The notes: a model not told the origin generated them from the letters alone. Shown: positions 8,377 to 18,119, numbered from the stretch's first letter. The stretch is 64,000 nt of DNA from Leptolyngbya ohadii IS1 (GCF_002215035.1 NZ_NKFP01000001.1:1423501-1487500), one strand, 5' to 3'. Numbers and translations: made by a program.

Positions 8377-11300
8377 GCAGGTCAATCAGCTTCAAGAAAC
8401 GGTCGATCGCCTGCGGGGAGAACTGGCATCGCTCCAGGAGCAGTATCGGCTCAACACCGTTGCCCGACGATCGGCAGAAGCGCAGTATCGCTCGATTTTT
8501 GAGAATGCGACGCAAGGCATCTTTCAGGTCACGCCTGACGGACGCTGTATCAGCGCAAATCCTGCACTGGCGCAGATCGCAGGCTATGATTCTCCGGCGG
8601 AACTGATGCAGAGTCTAACCCAGGTGGAGCAGCAGCTCTATGTCGAAGGCGATCGCCATCAGGAGTTTTTGCGGCTTCTGCACGAACAGCGAAGCGTCAC
8701 CAAGCTAGAATCCCAGATTTATCGTAAAGACGGCACGGTGATCTGGATTTCGGAGAGCGCACGGGCTGTATGCGATGAGGCAGGCAATCCCCTTTATTAC
8801 GAAGGCTTTGTCGAAGACATTACTGAACGCAAGCAGGCGGAACAGCATCGCGAACATACCCTATCGCTATTGCAGGCAACGCTAGAAGCGACGATCGACG
8901 GCATTCTGGTGGTGGGATTTGATTGCAGTGTCCCGGTGTATAACCAGAAATTTGTGCAGATGTGGGATCTTCCGGAAACGCTTTTGCCGCAGGAATGGGC
9001 AGAAGAACGGCTGCAATTTTTGGCGCAGCAAACCAAAGATCCACAAGCATTTTTAGAACGAATTCAAGAAATCAAAAGCCGATACCATGCTCAGGCGGTT
9101 CTCGATTACGTGGAGATGAAAGATGGACGCATCTTTGAACGCTATTCCCAACCGCAGTGGCAGGGACAGCAGATCATCGGCAGGATTTGGAGCTTTCGCG
9201 ATATTACCGAGCGGAAACGGGCAGAGGAGGCGCTGCGCCGCAGTGAATTAAAATACCGCAATCTGTTTGAAAATTCTCAGGTTGGCATCGGTCGCACCCG
9301 GCTGGAGGATGGTCTGTTTCTGGAAGCAAATCAGCGTTTTGCCGAGATGCTGGGCTTTGAGTCGGTCATGGATTTAGCCGGAAACTTTTACTCGATCGAT
9401 TTCTACGCCAATCGGGAAGATCGTCAGCAGATTCTGGCACAGTTGCAGCACAGCCCAGAAATCCGCAACTATGAACTCCCCCTGCGCCTGCCCAATGGCA
9501 AAGTCCTGTGGAGCCTGATTTCGATGCGGCTTAATTTAGAAGAAGACTGCATTGATTTTGTTATTACCGACATCAACGCTCGGAAGCGGGCGGAGGAAAC
9601 GCTGAAACAGCAGCAGGAATTTTTGCGAACCGTTCTGGATACTGATCCCAATATCATTTTTGTCAAAGATTGGAACGGAAAATATTTGCTGGCGAACAAA
9701 GCAGCGGCAGAATTTTATGGAATGACCGTCGATGAACTGGTCGGCAAATACGATCGCGATTTTCACCCCGATCAGGAAGCCGTTAAACGATTTTTACACG
9801 AGAATCGCTACGTGATTGAAACGGGAGAAGGCATTTTTATTCCCGAAGAAAAGATTACGCTAGACGATCGCGATGAATGGCTGCAATGGCAAAAACGACC
9901 GCTTCGACTGCCGGGAAGCAATGCCTACAGCGTTTTGGGAATTGGTGTCAATATCACAGAGCGAAAGCGGGCAGAAATTGCGCTGCGGGAAAGCGAGGAG
10001 CGATATGCCTCCCTGATGGCGGCGGCTCCGGTTAGCATCTTTCGCATGGATCGGCTGGGAAATTGCCTGTTTGTGAACGATCGCTGGTGTGCCATGACGG
10101 AGGTAGGTGTAGAGGGAGCGACGGGTACGCTCTGGCTAAATCAGGTGCATCCGGACGATCGCGATCGCGTCGTTGGCGTGTGGCAAGCCTGCATTGAGCG
10201 GCAGCAGTCGGGTCAGATCGAATTTCGCTTTGTCCGTCCTGGCGGCGAGGTCATTTGGGTGATGGGGCAGGGGGTGCCGGAGACGGATGCAGAGGGCAAT
10301 GTAACGGGCTATGTGGGCACGATTACGGATATCAGCGATCGGAAGCGTCTTGAGGAAGAGTTGCGCCAGTCCCAGCAGTTCCTCGATACGGTGATTAACA
10401 GTGTGCCAATTGCTCTATTTGCGAAGGATGTGAGAAACGATTTTCGCTACGTGCTGATTAACAAAAGCGCAGAACGGATTTTGGGCTTCGCAGCAGAGGA
10501 GGGAATTGGGCGCACCGATGCAGAACTGGTCACGTCCGACAAGGTGCAGTTGCATTACCAGGAAGATCTGGCGGCGATCGAAGGTGGGACGCTGCTAGAA
10601 CTCCCAGAACACTGGATCGATCGGGGTGGGGAATCCATTCTGGTGCGCGGCTGGAAACGTCCTCTGATCGATGCGGCGGGTCGCACAACCCATTTGCTGG
10701 GTATTACCGAAGACATCACCGATCGCTGGCATCAGGAACAGGCATTGCGGCTGATTGTGGAAGGCACGGCGTCCAAGACGGGCGAGGAGTTCTTCCAATC
10801 CTGCGTGCGTTATCTGGCGGAGGTGCTGCGGATGCGCTATGCGCTGGTGACGGAGTTTGTCGCGGGATCAACGTCGCGGGTTCGTACCCTGGCGGTACAG
10901 TGCGGTGAGGTTGCAGTTTGCCAGAATTTTGAGTATGACCTGGAAGGAACACCCTGCGAACAGGTGCTTCAGGGACAAATTTGCTGCTATACCGCTGGAC
11001 TGCACGATCGCTTTCCGGAGGGAATTGCGGCGCTCGATGCCCATCTGGAGAGCTATCTGGGAATGCCGCTGCTGGATTCGGCAGGGGTAGTGCTGGGTCA
11101 TATTGCCGTGGTAGACGACAAACCCATGCAGGACGATCGGGGACGGGAACTCATCCTGCGGATTTTTGCGGCTCGTGCCGGAGCAGAACTGGAGCGACAG
11201 CAGGCAGATCAGGCACTTCAGGCAAGCGAGGCTCAAAATCGGGCGATCGTCACTGCTATTCCCGATCTGATTATTCGGATGAATCGTCAGGGGATCTACC

Positions 11301-13531
11301 TGGACTACATTCCCCCTAAAGACTTCGCTGCCCTATTTAAGAAAGAAACGATCGTCGGTCAGCAGGTTTTTGACGGATTGCCGATGGATGTGGCAACGGG
11401 ACTGCTGCGCTGCATTGAGCGAACGCTGGATACCGGGGAACCGCAGGTGTTTGAACATCAGCTCGTGGTGGACGGCGAACTCTCTGATTTTGAAGGGCGG
11501 TTTGCGGTCAGCGGCGAGGATGAGGTGCTGATCATGGTGCGCGATATCAGCGATCGCAAGCGTGCCCAGGCGCAGTTGAAGGCACAGAAAGACTTCCTGC
11601 AACAGGTGATCGATGTCGTGCCCAGTGCGATTTTCGTCAAGGATACGGAAGGTCGTTTGCTGACGATTAACCAGGCGGGCGAAGTCATTTACAACATTGC
11701 CGCAGAAGCATGGCTGGGCAAAACGGATTACGATCTGGGGATCGATCGCGATCAGGTAGATGAGTTCCTTGTCATTAACCAGGAGGTGATGGAAACCCGC
11801 GAACCGAAAATTATTCCCGCTCAGTTTATTCAAACTCCAGGCGGGGAAGGCGGCTGGTACAGAACTATCATCAGCCCCTTTATTGACTCGACAGGACAGG
11901 TTCAGGGCATTATTGGCTCCGCTGCCAACATCACCGACATGAAACACACCGAAGAAGCCCTGCGGCAGGCAAAGGAAAGTGCCGAATCTGCAAACCGTGC
12001 CAAAAGCGTCTTCTTGGCGAATATGAGCCATGAGCTACGCACACCGCTTAACGCCATTCTCGGCTTTGCTCAACTAATGGAGCGCGATCGCAGTTTGACT
12101 GACCAGCAGCGCAACTTTCTTGCCACTATTAATCGGGGTGGAGAACATCTGCTGAATCTCATTAATGATGTGTTGGAAATGTCAAAGATTGAGGCAGGTC
12201 GGATCACTTTAAATCCGGCGGCATTTGATCTGCGGCAATTGCTGCACACGCTCCAGGAAATGTTTCAGATGCGATCGCAGGAAAAGCAGCTATCGCTTCA
12301 GTTTGACATCGCAGAGAACGTGCCGCAGTACGTCCTGACCGATGAGGGCAAGCTCAGACAGGTGTTAATTAATCTCATTAGCAATGCTGTGAAATTTACA
12401 GAGCGGGGACAAATTGATTTACGAGCCAATTATTTGTCCGGTGAAACTTCTGTTCATACCCTGCTGTTTGAAGTTGAGGATACGGGACGCGGCATTGCCC
12501 CAGAGGATTTAGATAAACTCTTTCAGCCCTTCGTTCAATCGGTTAGCGGCAGTCATTCCCCGGACGGCACCGGGTTAGGATTGGCAATTAGCCGTCAGTT
12601 TGTGCGTCTGATGGGCGGTGAAATTGAAGCTAGCAGTACCGTAGGCGTTGGCTCCCGATTCCGATTCCACATTCAAATGGCTCCCGTAAGCGGGGATGCC
12701 GTCCAGCCTGCCCCAATCGATCGCAAAGTCCTAAAACTGGCTCCCCATCAGCCAATCTACCGCATTCTCGTTGTGGACGATCGCCAGGAAAACCGTGATC
12801 TGGTTGCCCAACTGCTACAAGCCGTCGGCTTTGAAACCCGCACTGCGATCGACGGCAAAGAAGCGATCGTCCTCTGGCAAAGCTGGCAACCCCATCTAAT
12901 CTGGATGGACATGAGAATGCCCGTGATGGATGGCTATGAGGCAACGCGACGGATTCGGGCGCTGGAAAGGGAGTGGATGAGTGGACGAGTGGATGAGTGG
13001 ATGAGTGAACGAGACGATAAACAGATGGAGACTAGCGAAGACAGCAAAATCGTACTCAATTCCTCACCCACCCATCTACCCATCTACCCATCCACCCATC
13101 CACCCATCCACCCATCTACCCATCCACCCATCCACCCATCCACCAAAATCATCGCCCTCACCGCTAGCGCCTTCGAGGAACAGCGCAGCAATATCCTGGC
13201 GGCGGGTTGTGATGATATGGTGCGGAAGCCGTTCCGGGAGGTTATTTTGTTTGAGAAGATGGCAGAGCATTTAGGGGTAACGTATCTCTATGAGGCAGAG
13301 GGGAACTCTGGAATGCAGCCTAGCCCGATCGCCGTAGCGCTAACGCGGGAAAGCCTGACCCTAATGCCGCCTGAGTGGATTGCAGATCTGAAAGAAGCGG
13401 CAATTGCAGTGGATGGCGATCGACTCCGGCAACTGATCGCAGAAATTCCCCCCACACAAACTCAACTTGCGGAGGGATTAAATCATTGGGTACAGCAATT
13501 CTGCTTTGATGAAATTCTAGAATTACTGTAG
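8357..13531 (+). CDS. multi-PAS/GAF hybrid sensor histidine kinase, 1724 aa
   Basis: ATG 8357 follows ggagg and overlaps the upstream gene by 20 bases. Order: short coiled coil (5-35), six PAS/PAC units (about 37-795, each ending ITERK- or ISDRK-like), a GAF domain (about 800-945), two more PAS units (to about 1200), HisKA with His1225 in NMSHELRTPLN, HATPase_c (about 1325-1445) with the N box SNAVKF and G boxes DTGRGI and GTGLGLAIS, a receiver with Asp1518 in WMDMRMP, and a 70-aa helical tail. No membrane segment is seen, so it is cytoplasmic. Residues about 1538-1596 are a low-complexity insert inside the receiver, before IIALTASAFEEQR. It likely feeds the Hpt and receivers of the upstream genes. 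Confidence 0.92.
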   Translation: MSANLAEQVNQLQETVDRLRGELASLQEQYRLNTVARRSAEAQYRSIFENATQGIFQVTPDGRCISANPALAQIAGYDSPAELMQSLTQVEQQLYVEGDRHQEFLRLLHEQRSVTKLESQIYRKDGTVIWISESARAVCDEAGNPLYYEGFVEDITERKQAEQHREHTLSLLQATLEATIDGILVVGFDCSVPVYNQKFVQMWDLPETLLPQEWAEERLQFLAQQTKDPQAFLERIQEIKSRYHAQAVLDYVEMKDGRIFERYSQPQWQGQQIIGRIWSFRDITERKRAEEALRRSELKYRNLFENSQVGIGRTRLEDGLFLEANQRFAEMLGFESVMDLAGNFYSIDFYANREDRQQILAQLQHSPEIRNYELPLRLPNGKVLWSLISMRLNLEEDCIDFVITDINARKRAEETLKQQQEFLRTVLDTDPNIIFVKDWNGKYLLANKAAAEFYGMTVDELVGKYDRDFHPDQEAVKRFLHENRYVIETGEGIFIPEEKITLDDRDEWLQWQKRPLRLPGSNAYSVLGIGVNITERKRAEIALRESEERYASLMAAAPVSIFRMDRLGNCLFVNDRWCAMTEVGVEGATGTLWLNQVHPDDRDRVVGVWQACIERQQSGQIEFRFVRPGGEVIWVMGQGVPETDAEGNVTGYVGTITDISDRKRLEEELRQSQQFLDTVINSVPIALFAKDVRNDFRYVLINKSAERILGFAAEEGIGRTDAELVTSDKVQLHYQEDLAAIEGGTLLELPEHWIDRGGESILVRGWKRPLIDAAGRTTHLLGITEDITDRWHQEQALRLIVEGTASKTGEEFFQSCVRYLAEVLRMRYALVTEFVAGSTSRVRTLAVQCGEVAVCQNFEYDLEGTPCEQVLQGQICCYTAGLHDRFPEGIAALDAHLESYLGMPLLDSAGVVLGHIAVVDDKPMQDDRGRELILRIFAARAGAELERQQADQALQASEAQNRAIVTAIPDLIIRMNRQGIYLDYIPPKDFAALFKKETIVGQQVFDGLPMDVATGLLRCIERTLDTGEPQVFEHQLVVDGELSDFEGRFAVSGEDEVLIMVRDISDRKRAQAQLKAQKDFLQQVIDVVPSAIFVKDTEGRLLTINQAGEVIYNIAAEAWLGKTDYDLGIDRDQVDEFLVINQEVMETREPKIIPAQFIQTPGGEGGWYRTIISPFIDSTGQVQGIIGSAANITDMKHTEEALRQAKESAESANRAKSVFLANMSHELRTPLNAILGFAQLMERDRSLTDQQRNFLATINRGGEHLLNLINDVLEMSKIEAGRITLNPAAFDLRQLLHTLQEMFQMRSQEKQLSLQFDIAENVPQYVLTDEGKLRQVLINLISNAVKFTERGQIDLRANYLSGETSVHTLLFEVEDTGRGIAPEDLDKLFQPFVQSVSGSHSPDGTGLGLAISRQFVRLMGGEIEASSTVGVGSRFRFHIQMAPVSGDAVQPAPIDRKVLKLAPHQPIYRILVVDDRQENRDLVAQLLQAVGFETRTAIDGKEAIVLWQSWQPHLIWMDMRMPVMDGYEATRRIRALEREWMSGRVDEWMSERDDKQMETSEDSKIVLNSSPTHLPIYPSTHPPIHPSTHPPIHPSTKIIALTASAFEEQRSNILAAGCDDMVRKPFREVILFEKMAEHLGVTYLYEAEGNSGMQPSPIAVALTRESLTLMPPEWIADLKEAAIAVDGDRLRQLIAEIPPTQTQLAEGLNHWVQQFCFDEILELL
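12971..13144. repeat. in-frame low-complexity insert: G-rich arm, spacer, C-rich 8-bp tandem repeat
   Basis: Bases 12971-13008 repeat gagtggat-type octamers, and 13066-13144 consist of about ten copies of ccatccac or ccatctac. The two arms are roughly complementary, so the strand can fold back. The octamer reads as the eight-residue period PSTHPPIH. The insert keeps the kinase frame and sits between the phosphoacceptor and the ALTA strand of the receiver. A related insert lies at 17078-17286. Confidence 0.85.
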
Positions 13532-13562
13532 CCGGAGCTTTGATGAGTCCTGCTCAATCACG

Positions 13563-14330
13563 CTATCGGTTTAAATCGCTTAACGTGATGCGATATTCAT
13601 GTGCCTGGGCATCGTAACTCAGGCTATAGCGGTTAGGATATACCCCTGATGGAGAGTAGCGAGCGGGACGGGCGATCGCCTCATCAAAGCTCTGGTGCTG
13701 CTCTAGCATGGTTTTGCTGATCATTGGCTCTAAAAAGCTCATTCTGCCGTCATAGAAGCCATAAATAAAGGTGTGATCAAACCCGTGGGGCGCACCCTGG
13801 AATTCGGGGGCATTCGGATTAACCCAGTGCGATCCCTGTCCTGGTTCAGCGCTGTCAGGAGCCATCACATAATTAGCGGGAACTAGACTTGCCTCAGGTA
13901 TTTGATAAGCTTTTGCCGCGTCCTCATCCGTTGCGGTAATTTGACGACGAGTGGCTTGGGAAATGGTGTAAAAGTGTAAATCAAAATGGGGAATGCCGTA
14001 AATGGGCGGGGGAAGATGACCCTGTGGATTCCAGTTCAGTCCAATGTGGGTAAATGGGGTGCTGCTGAGTGCCTGGGGCGGCAGTGCCAGATCAACCTCA
14101 GTCATTTGTGAAGGTAAATCTTTCAACACGGACTCAGACAGAATAACGCCGACTTCGGAAACCTGTCCACGATCGTTTAGACTGACATAGGAGCTAGCAG
14201 TGCCCTGTCCGATCGGTTGAGATGCCCCACGCACGATAGAATTTGCCTGGGCTGTCCCGATTGTAATTAGCATTGCGACTGCTACGCCAAGTGCCAGGAA
14301 AGCCAATCTGTACTGCTTTTTCATGGTCAT
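13563..14330 (-). CDS. secreted TTHB210/DUF5602-like protein
   Basis: 255 aa. MTMKKQYRLAFLALGVAVAM followed by AQA gives a classical Sec signal peptide cleaved near residue 29. The mature part has GIPHFDLHFYTIS around 115-127, a central HWVNPNAPEF, and FDHTFIYGFYDGRMSFLEPM around 185-205, the signature blocks of proteins annotated as TTHB210-like or DUF5602. The function of that family is not established. Conserved His and Asp residues in the two blocks could bind a metal, but that is a guess. It is convergent with the preceding kinase, with about 30 bases between the stops. Confidence 0.7.
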   Translation of the reverse strand: MTMKKQYRLAFLALGVAVAMLITIGTAQANSIVRGASQPIGQGTASSYVSLNDRGQVSEVGVILSESVLKDLPSQMTEVDLALPPQALSSTPFTHIGLNWNPQGHLPPPIYGIPHFDLHFYTISQATRRQITATDEDAAKAYQIPEASLVPANYVMAPDSAEPGQGSHWVNPNAPEFQGAPHGFDHTFIYGFYDGRMSFLEPMISKTMLEQHQSFDEAIARPARYSPSGVYPNRYSLSYDAQAHEYRITLSDLNR

Positions 14331-14518
14331 CCTCCAGCTTTAGATAAAATTCTCACATTCTTCCATTCGCTCAAATCTGGATAAGCGCAAGTTTAATTCC
14401 GTGATGGAGCTTATTTGCGATCGTGCAATTTATCTTCAATATCAGTTCCATTCGCTCAAATTTTATGCCGCGAACGATATTAAAAAACTTAAATTAAAGG
14501 AGACTTCTGATACTTCTG

Positions 14519-14782
14519 TTAAGCGATCGTCTTGTTGATGGCAGTAACGGACTTTTTCTCCGTTAGGTTTTGATCAACAAAGCGTTTTGCTGGATTTGTC
14601 CTGAGTGAATCGTCTGCCAGTTCTTCTGGAACAAAATCCGTCATTTGCTGTAAATACTGGGGCATCGTTGCCGTTAATAAATTGGCATCTTGGACATGTG
14701 TGATTTCTGTCTGAACACTAGAGAGTAATGCGATCAAAATAGTAGTGTTTAAGGTTTGGCTGAACCGCTGCATAAAATTCAT
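14519..14782 (-). CDS. possible small protein, 87 aa
   Basis: Reads MNFMQRFSQTLNTTILIALL at the start, a possible uncleaved or short signal segment, then a polar region with no recognised domain. A weak ggga lies upstream of the ATG. The spacers 14331-14518 and 14783-14870 show no other feature. It could be a real small exported protein or a chance frame. Confidence 0.35.
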   Translation of the reverse strand: MNFMQRFSQTLNTTILIALLSSVQTEITHVQDANLLTATMPQYLQQMTDFVPEELADDSLRTNPAKRFVDQNLTEKKSVTAINKTIA

Positions 14783-14870
14783 GGCTTAATTCCCGACGTT
14801 TGATTCCTGGCTGCAAAATATGATGGTGTTGCATCAAAGCATGAGGGTAAAATTTGATGTTCTGCATTGC

Positions 14871-14914
14871 CCTCTAAATCCTCCAATGGTTTGTTACCGC
14901 TCCTGGGAAGCGAG
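14871..14914. repeat. dispersed 44-bp repeat, copy A
   Basis: Matches 33995-34038 at about 38 of 44 positions; the shared core includes aaatcc, tttgtt and gctcctggg followed by agcgagg. It lies in the gap between two minus-strand genes. It is similar in style to the G/C-rich dispersed repeats common in cyanobacteria. Confidence 0.6.
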
Positions 14915-15016
14915 GGGGGACTGTGAAACATAGAGAGAAGTTTGAGTGGTTCGGAAGTCCCCTACTTGTGAGAGGTTGGGGGCGATGCAGAACGCTACAG
15001 CGTAGCAAAGAGCGGT

Positions 15017-15051
15017 TTTAAAACACGCCCTAATCTCCGAATGGTTAGGGC
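15017..15051 (-). terminator. hairpin terminator downstream of the VOC gene
   Basis: Arms gccctaa (15027-15033) and ttagggc (15045-15051) flank an 11-base loop. Read on the minus strand the hairpin is followed by gtgttttaaaa. It lies 20 bases past the stop of the gene at 15072-15551, a plausible intrinsic terminator with a short T run. Confidence 0.5.
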
Positions 15052-15071
15052 AGACTTCTTCTGAAACCGTT

Positions 15072-15551
15072 CTATCGTGCGATCGCCAGTTCAGGAGCTT
15101 CGGCAGCTAAGAATGCTTCAAAGTTTTCGATCGTGACAAAGTTAAGATAGCTGGGCGCGATCGTGGGCGGCAGCAGTTCGAGCAGCACTTTATTCTCAAC
15201 CCACAGCTCAATCAACTGGAACGGACCTCGATCGCAGAAGCGGACAAACCAGCCTTCACGGGCAGCAATGGCTTCGATATCGGTTTGGCTGCTGGGTACA
15301 GAGATAGCAGCATGAAATGCGGTGTAGTGAAGTCCTTTTTCGGTTGGCGTAAATTCTGCTTCATCGGCTCCTGGAATCAGTTCCGTTCCGGCGGGCGAAA
15401 CCTCGATCGCAGTTCCGTAATCATCGCCTTTTACAACAATGAAGCCACCAGGACAGGGCGGAAAGGGGAAATAGCGTCCCTGCCAAATTTCTGCTAACAC
15501 TTGAGCAACTTTCTCAGGATTGCCGACTGCCATGGATACGTGGTGTAGCAT
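15072..15551 (-). CDS. VOC/glyoxalase-like protein
   Basis: 159 aa. MLHHVSMAVGNPEKVAQVLA opens a beta-alpha-beta-beta-beta unit of the vicinal-oxygen-chelate fold, with GLHYTAFHAAISV in the middle and LIELWVENKVLLELLPP near the end, where Glu residues occupy metal-ligand-like positions. The His at position 4 and the later Glu could be metal ligands. VOC members include glyoxalase I, dioxygenases and resistance proteins, and the sequence alone does not decide among them. The next gene upstream is divergent. Confidence 0.75.
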   Translation of the reverse strand: MLHHVSMAVGNPEKVAQVLAEIWQGRYFPFPPCPGGFIVVKGDDYGTAIEVSPAGTELIPGADEAEFTPTEKGLHYTAFHAAISVPSSQTDIEAIAAREGWFVRFCDRGPFQLIELWVENKVLLELLPPTIAPSYLNFVTIENFEAFLAAEAPELAIAR

Positions 15552-15574
15552 TGCTGTAAGTCTCCGATGTGAAT

Positions 15575-15634
15575 GGTTTAATTTTGGGCGGTTTAATTTT
15601 GGGCGGTTTAATTTTGGGCGGTTTAATTTTGAAC
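15575..15634. repeat. four tandem copies of a 15-bp unit
   Basis: The unit ggtttaattttgggc is repeated at 15575, 15590, 15605 and 15620, the last copy ending gaac. It fills much of the 270-base gap between the divergent VOC gene and the kinase operon. Confidence 0.9.
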
Positions 15635-15653
15635 GGTCTGGTGTCGATGCTTT

Positions 15654-15690
15654 TTAGATTAGGCAGCGATCGGGGAGAACTAGGGGAGAA
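15654..15690 (+). promoter_or_regulatory. 37-bp motif shared with 6277-6313
   Basis: Second copy of the motif with core gcgatcggggagaac followed by aggggaga, here about 135 bases ahead of the kinase start at 15824. Its presence upstream of two separate signalling operons hints at a common regulator or promoter. It may equally be a dispersed repeat. Confidence 0.4.
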
Positions 15691-15823
15691 CCTTCTGGAT
15701 TGAAAAAAGCCGCATTACCCCTGGAAAATCGTTAATTTTTCTGCAATTCATTCACAGGACAACCCCAGACGATAAAATCACAGTACCTCTGACCTTTTAT
15801 TAGCTGCTGGACGTAAATTCTGG

Positions 15824-17521
15824 ATGTCTTCGCTTTCGCCTAAAGCCGATATTTTAGTGATTGATGACAAGCTAGATAATCTCAATCTGCTGTCCGCCAT
15901 GCTGGTTGAGCAGGGTTACAAAGTCCGCAGCGTCACCAAAGGTTCGACAGGACTGCGGGGAGCGCAAGCCATGCCGCCCGATCTCATTCTGCTGGATATC
16001 AATATGCCGGAAATGAACGGCTACGAAGTCTGCCAGCAGCTCAAAGCAAACCCGCTAACGCGAGAGATTCCCGTGCTGTTTATCAGTGCCCTGGAAGATG
16101 TGCTGGATAAGGTAAAAGCCTTCTCGGTGGGCGGCGTAGACTACATCACCAAGCCGTTTCAGGTCGCGGAAGTTCTGGCGCGGATCGAAACCCATTTAAC
16201 CCTGCGCCGACTTCAACAGCAGCTTCAGGCACAAAACGTCCAGCTTCAGCAGGAAGTTCGAGAACGGCAGCGGGCAGAAGAAAAATTTACCAGAGCATTT
16301 CGCTCCAGCCCAACCCCGATCGCGATCGCCACCCTCAGCGAAAATCGGTTCATCGAAGTCAATTCCAGCTTTCTCAATATGATTGGCTACACGCTGGAGG
16401 AAGTGATCGGGCATACGGGTAATGAACTGCGCCTAGGCATTCATTTAGATGACTATGAACAGACGGTAAGGCAAATTGAAAAGACGGGAACGATATACAA
16501 TCTGGAATGCGACTTTCACACGAAGTCAGGCGAGATCAAAACGGTGCTGCTGTCAGTCGAATTAATTGATCTGGCCGGAGTCCCCTGTACGCTCAATTTG
16601 ATTCACGACATTACCGAACGCAAACGCCTGGAAAACGAATTTATCTCCCTGGTCAGCCACGAACTCCGCACTCCTATGACTGCGCTGCTGGGATCGCTGG
16701 ACTTACTGAGCGCAGGCGGATTGGGGCAGCTCACAGACCGGGGAAAAAAGGTTGTCCAGATTGCTACAAGCAACACCGAACGGCTGATTCGTCTGGTAAA
16801 CGACATTCTCGATCTAGAACGCATGAAATCGGGAAAACTCACCCTGCAAAAAACTGAGTGCAATATCGCAGACATCCTGACCCAGGCAACAGAAGCCATG
16901 CAGTTCCTGGCAGACCGATCCCAGATCAAGCTCATCACCCAACCCATCAACGCAGTCGTTCAAGCCGACCCCGATCGTCTTCTGCAAACCTTCACCAATC
17001 TCCTGGGCAACGCCATTAAGTTTTCTCCCGCAGGGGGGACGGTGTGGCTCAGGGTGGAGCTTTGGACAGGGGAAGGGAGTGGATGGGTGGATGAGTCGAT
17101 GCGTGGACGAGTCAAAGAGTCAAAAAGTGGACAAGAATATGAGCAGCTAGAGCGCAACGAAGCCCGCAAAACCATACTTAATCCCTCACCTTCCCCCTCA
17201 GGCACCCCCTCACCTACCTACTCACCCATCCACCCATCCACCCATCCACCCATTCACCCACCTACCCACCTACCTACCTACCTACTCTTCACCCTCCAGG
17301 ATCAAGGACGCGGCATCCCCCCTCACAAGCTGCATCAAATCTTTGAACCCTTTCAGCAGGTGGATGTATCCGATTCACGCCAGAAGGGAGGAACGGGACT
17401 GGGGCTTGCTATTTGCCGTAACATCATCGAGCAGCACGGCGGCAAAATTTGGGCTGAAAGTGTTTTTGGGGAAGGGAGTACGTTTTACATTTCGCTGCCG
17501 ATCGCAGGAGGGCTGGAATGA
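15824..17521 (+). CDS. REC-PAS-histidine kinase
   Basis: 565 aa. A receiver (8-125) has Asp58 in LLDINMP and Lys in YITKP. A coiled coil (about 128-155) and a PAS/PAC unit (about 150-265, ending HDITERKRLE) follow. HisKA has His279 in SLVSHELRTPM. HATPase_c (about 375-560) has NAIKF, DQGRGI and GGTGLGLAI. Residues about 417-487 are a low-complexity insert between strands of the ATPase domain, reading WVDESMRGRV then THPPIHPPTHLP. All catalytic boxes remain. The last four bases overlap the start of a CheY-like gene (ATGA), so the pair is an operon. Confidence 0.92.
   Translation: MSSLSPKADILVIDDKLDNLNLLSAMLVEQGYKVRSVTKGSTGLRGAQAMPPDLILLDINMPEMNGYEVCQQLKANPLTREIPVLFISALEDVLDKVKAFSVGGVDYITKPFQVAEVLARIETHLTLRRLQQQLQAQNVQLQQEVRERQRAEEKFTRAFRSSPTPIAIATLSENRFIEVNSSFLNMIGYTLEEVIGHTGNELRLGIHLDDYEQTVRQIEKTGTIYNLECDFHTKSGEIKTVLLSVELIDLAGVPCTLNLIHDITERKRLENEFISLVSHELRTPMTALLGSLDLLSAGGLGQLTDRGKKVVQIATSNTERLIRLVNDILDLERMKSGKLTLQKTECNIADILTQATEAMQFLADRSQIKLITQPINAVVQADPDRLLQTFTNLLGNAIKFSPAGGTVWLRVELWTGEGSGWVDESMRGRVKESKSGQEYEQLERNEARKTILNPSPSPSGTPSPTYSPIHPSTHPPIHPPTHLPTYLLFTLQDQGRGIPPHKLHQIFEPFQQVDVSDSRQKGGTGLGLAICRNIIEQHGGKIWAESVFGEGSTFYISLPIAGGLE
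17078..17286. repeat. second in-frame low-complexity insert of the G-arm/C-arm type
   Basis: Bases 17078-17110 carry gtggatgggtggatg-like repeats and 17214-17286 carry cacccatc octamers, grading into ctac tetramers at the end. The arms are near-complementary, as in the insert at 12971-13144. It lies in frame within the ATPase domain of the kinase. Confidence 0.85.
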
Positions 17522-17892
17522 CGCGAACAATTCTAGTGGTCGATGATGAGGAAGATGTGCGCGAGATTGTTTCAATGGGTTTAGAAATGGGGGCGGGCTG
17601 GCATATCTTAACGGCTAGTTCCGGTCGGGAGGCAATCACGATCGCTGCGGAAGAACAGCCTGATGCTATTCTGCTTGATTTGATGATGCCCGATATGGAC
17701 GGACGGGCAACCCTCCAGCAACTCAAAGCCAACGCAGCGACGCGATCGATTCCGGTACTGCTAGTGACTGCCAAAATGCAGCAGTCTACTCAGACCGAAT
17801 TGCAGAAATTACAGGTAGAAGCTGTGCTAGCCAAACCCTTTCGCCCACTCAAACTCGCAGAACAAATTAGAGCCGCTCTGGGCTGGTCATAA
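17518..17892 (+). CDS. CheY-like single-domain response regulator
   Basis: 124 aa consisting of one receiver domain: paired acidic residues in VVDDEEDV (10-12), phospho-acceptor Asp54 in LLDLMMPDMDG, Thr in LLVTAK and Lys in VLAKPF. No output domain is present. It overlaps the kinase by four bases and is most likely its direct phosphoacceptor. The 227 bases up to the next gene show nothing further. Confidence 0.92.
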   Translation: MTRTILVVDDEEDVREIVSMGLEMGAGWHILTASSGREAITIAAEEQPDAILLDLMMPDMDGRATLQQLKANAATRSIPVLLVTAKMQQSTQTELQKLQVEAVLAKPFRPLKLAEQIRAALGWS

Positions 17893-18119
17893 TCAGCAAC
17901 TCTTTGAATGTGGACAATGATGTTCCTCTAACCACGGATGAACTTCTAATTCAGAAGAAAGAAGCTGCTTTTACGATCTGAGAGGCAAACAGTCGCTATC
18001 CTGTTGGCTGTTCCCGGCGATCGAACGTTTGTGTAATTCTTGGTTCAGGACGCATCCTCCGACATCGTTGGATCAAACCTTGGCGAGTCACTAAAATTCA
18101 TCTACGAAGGGCTGGCAGC

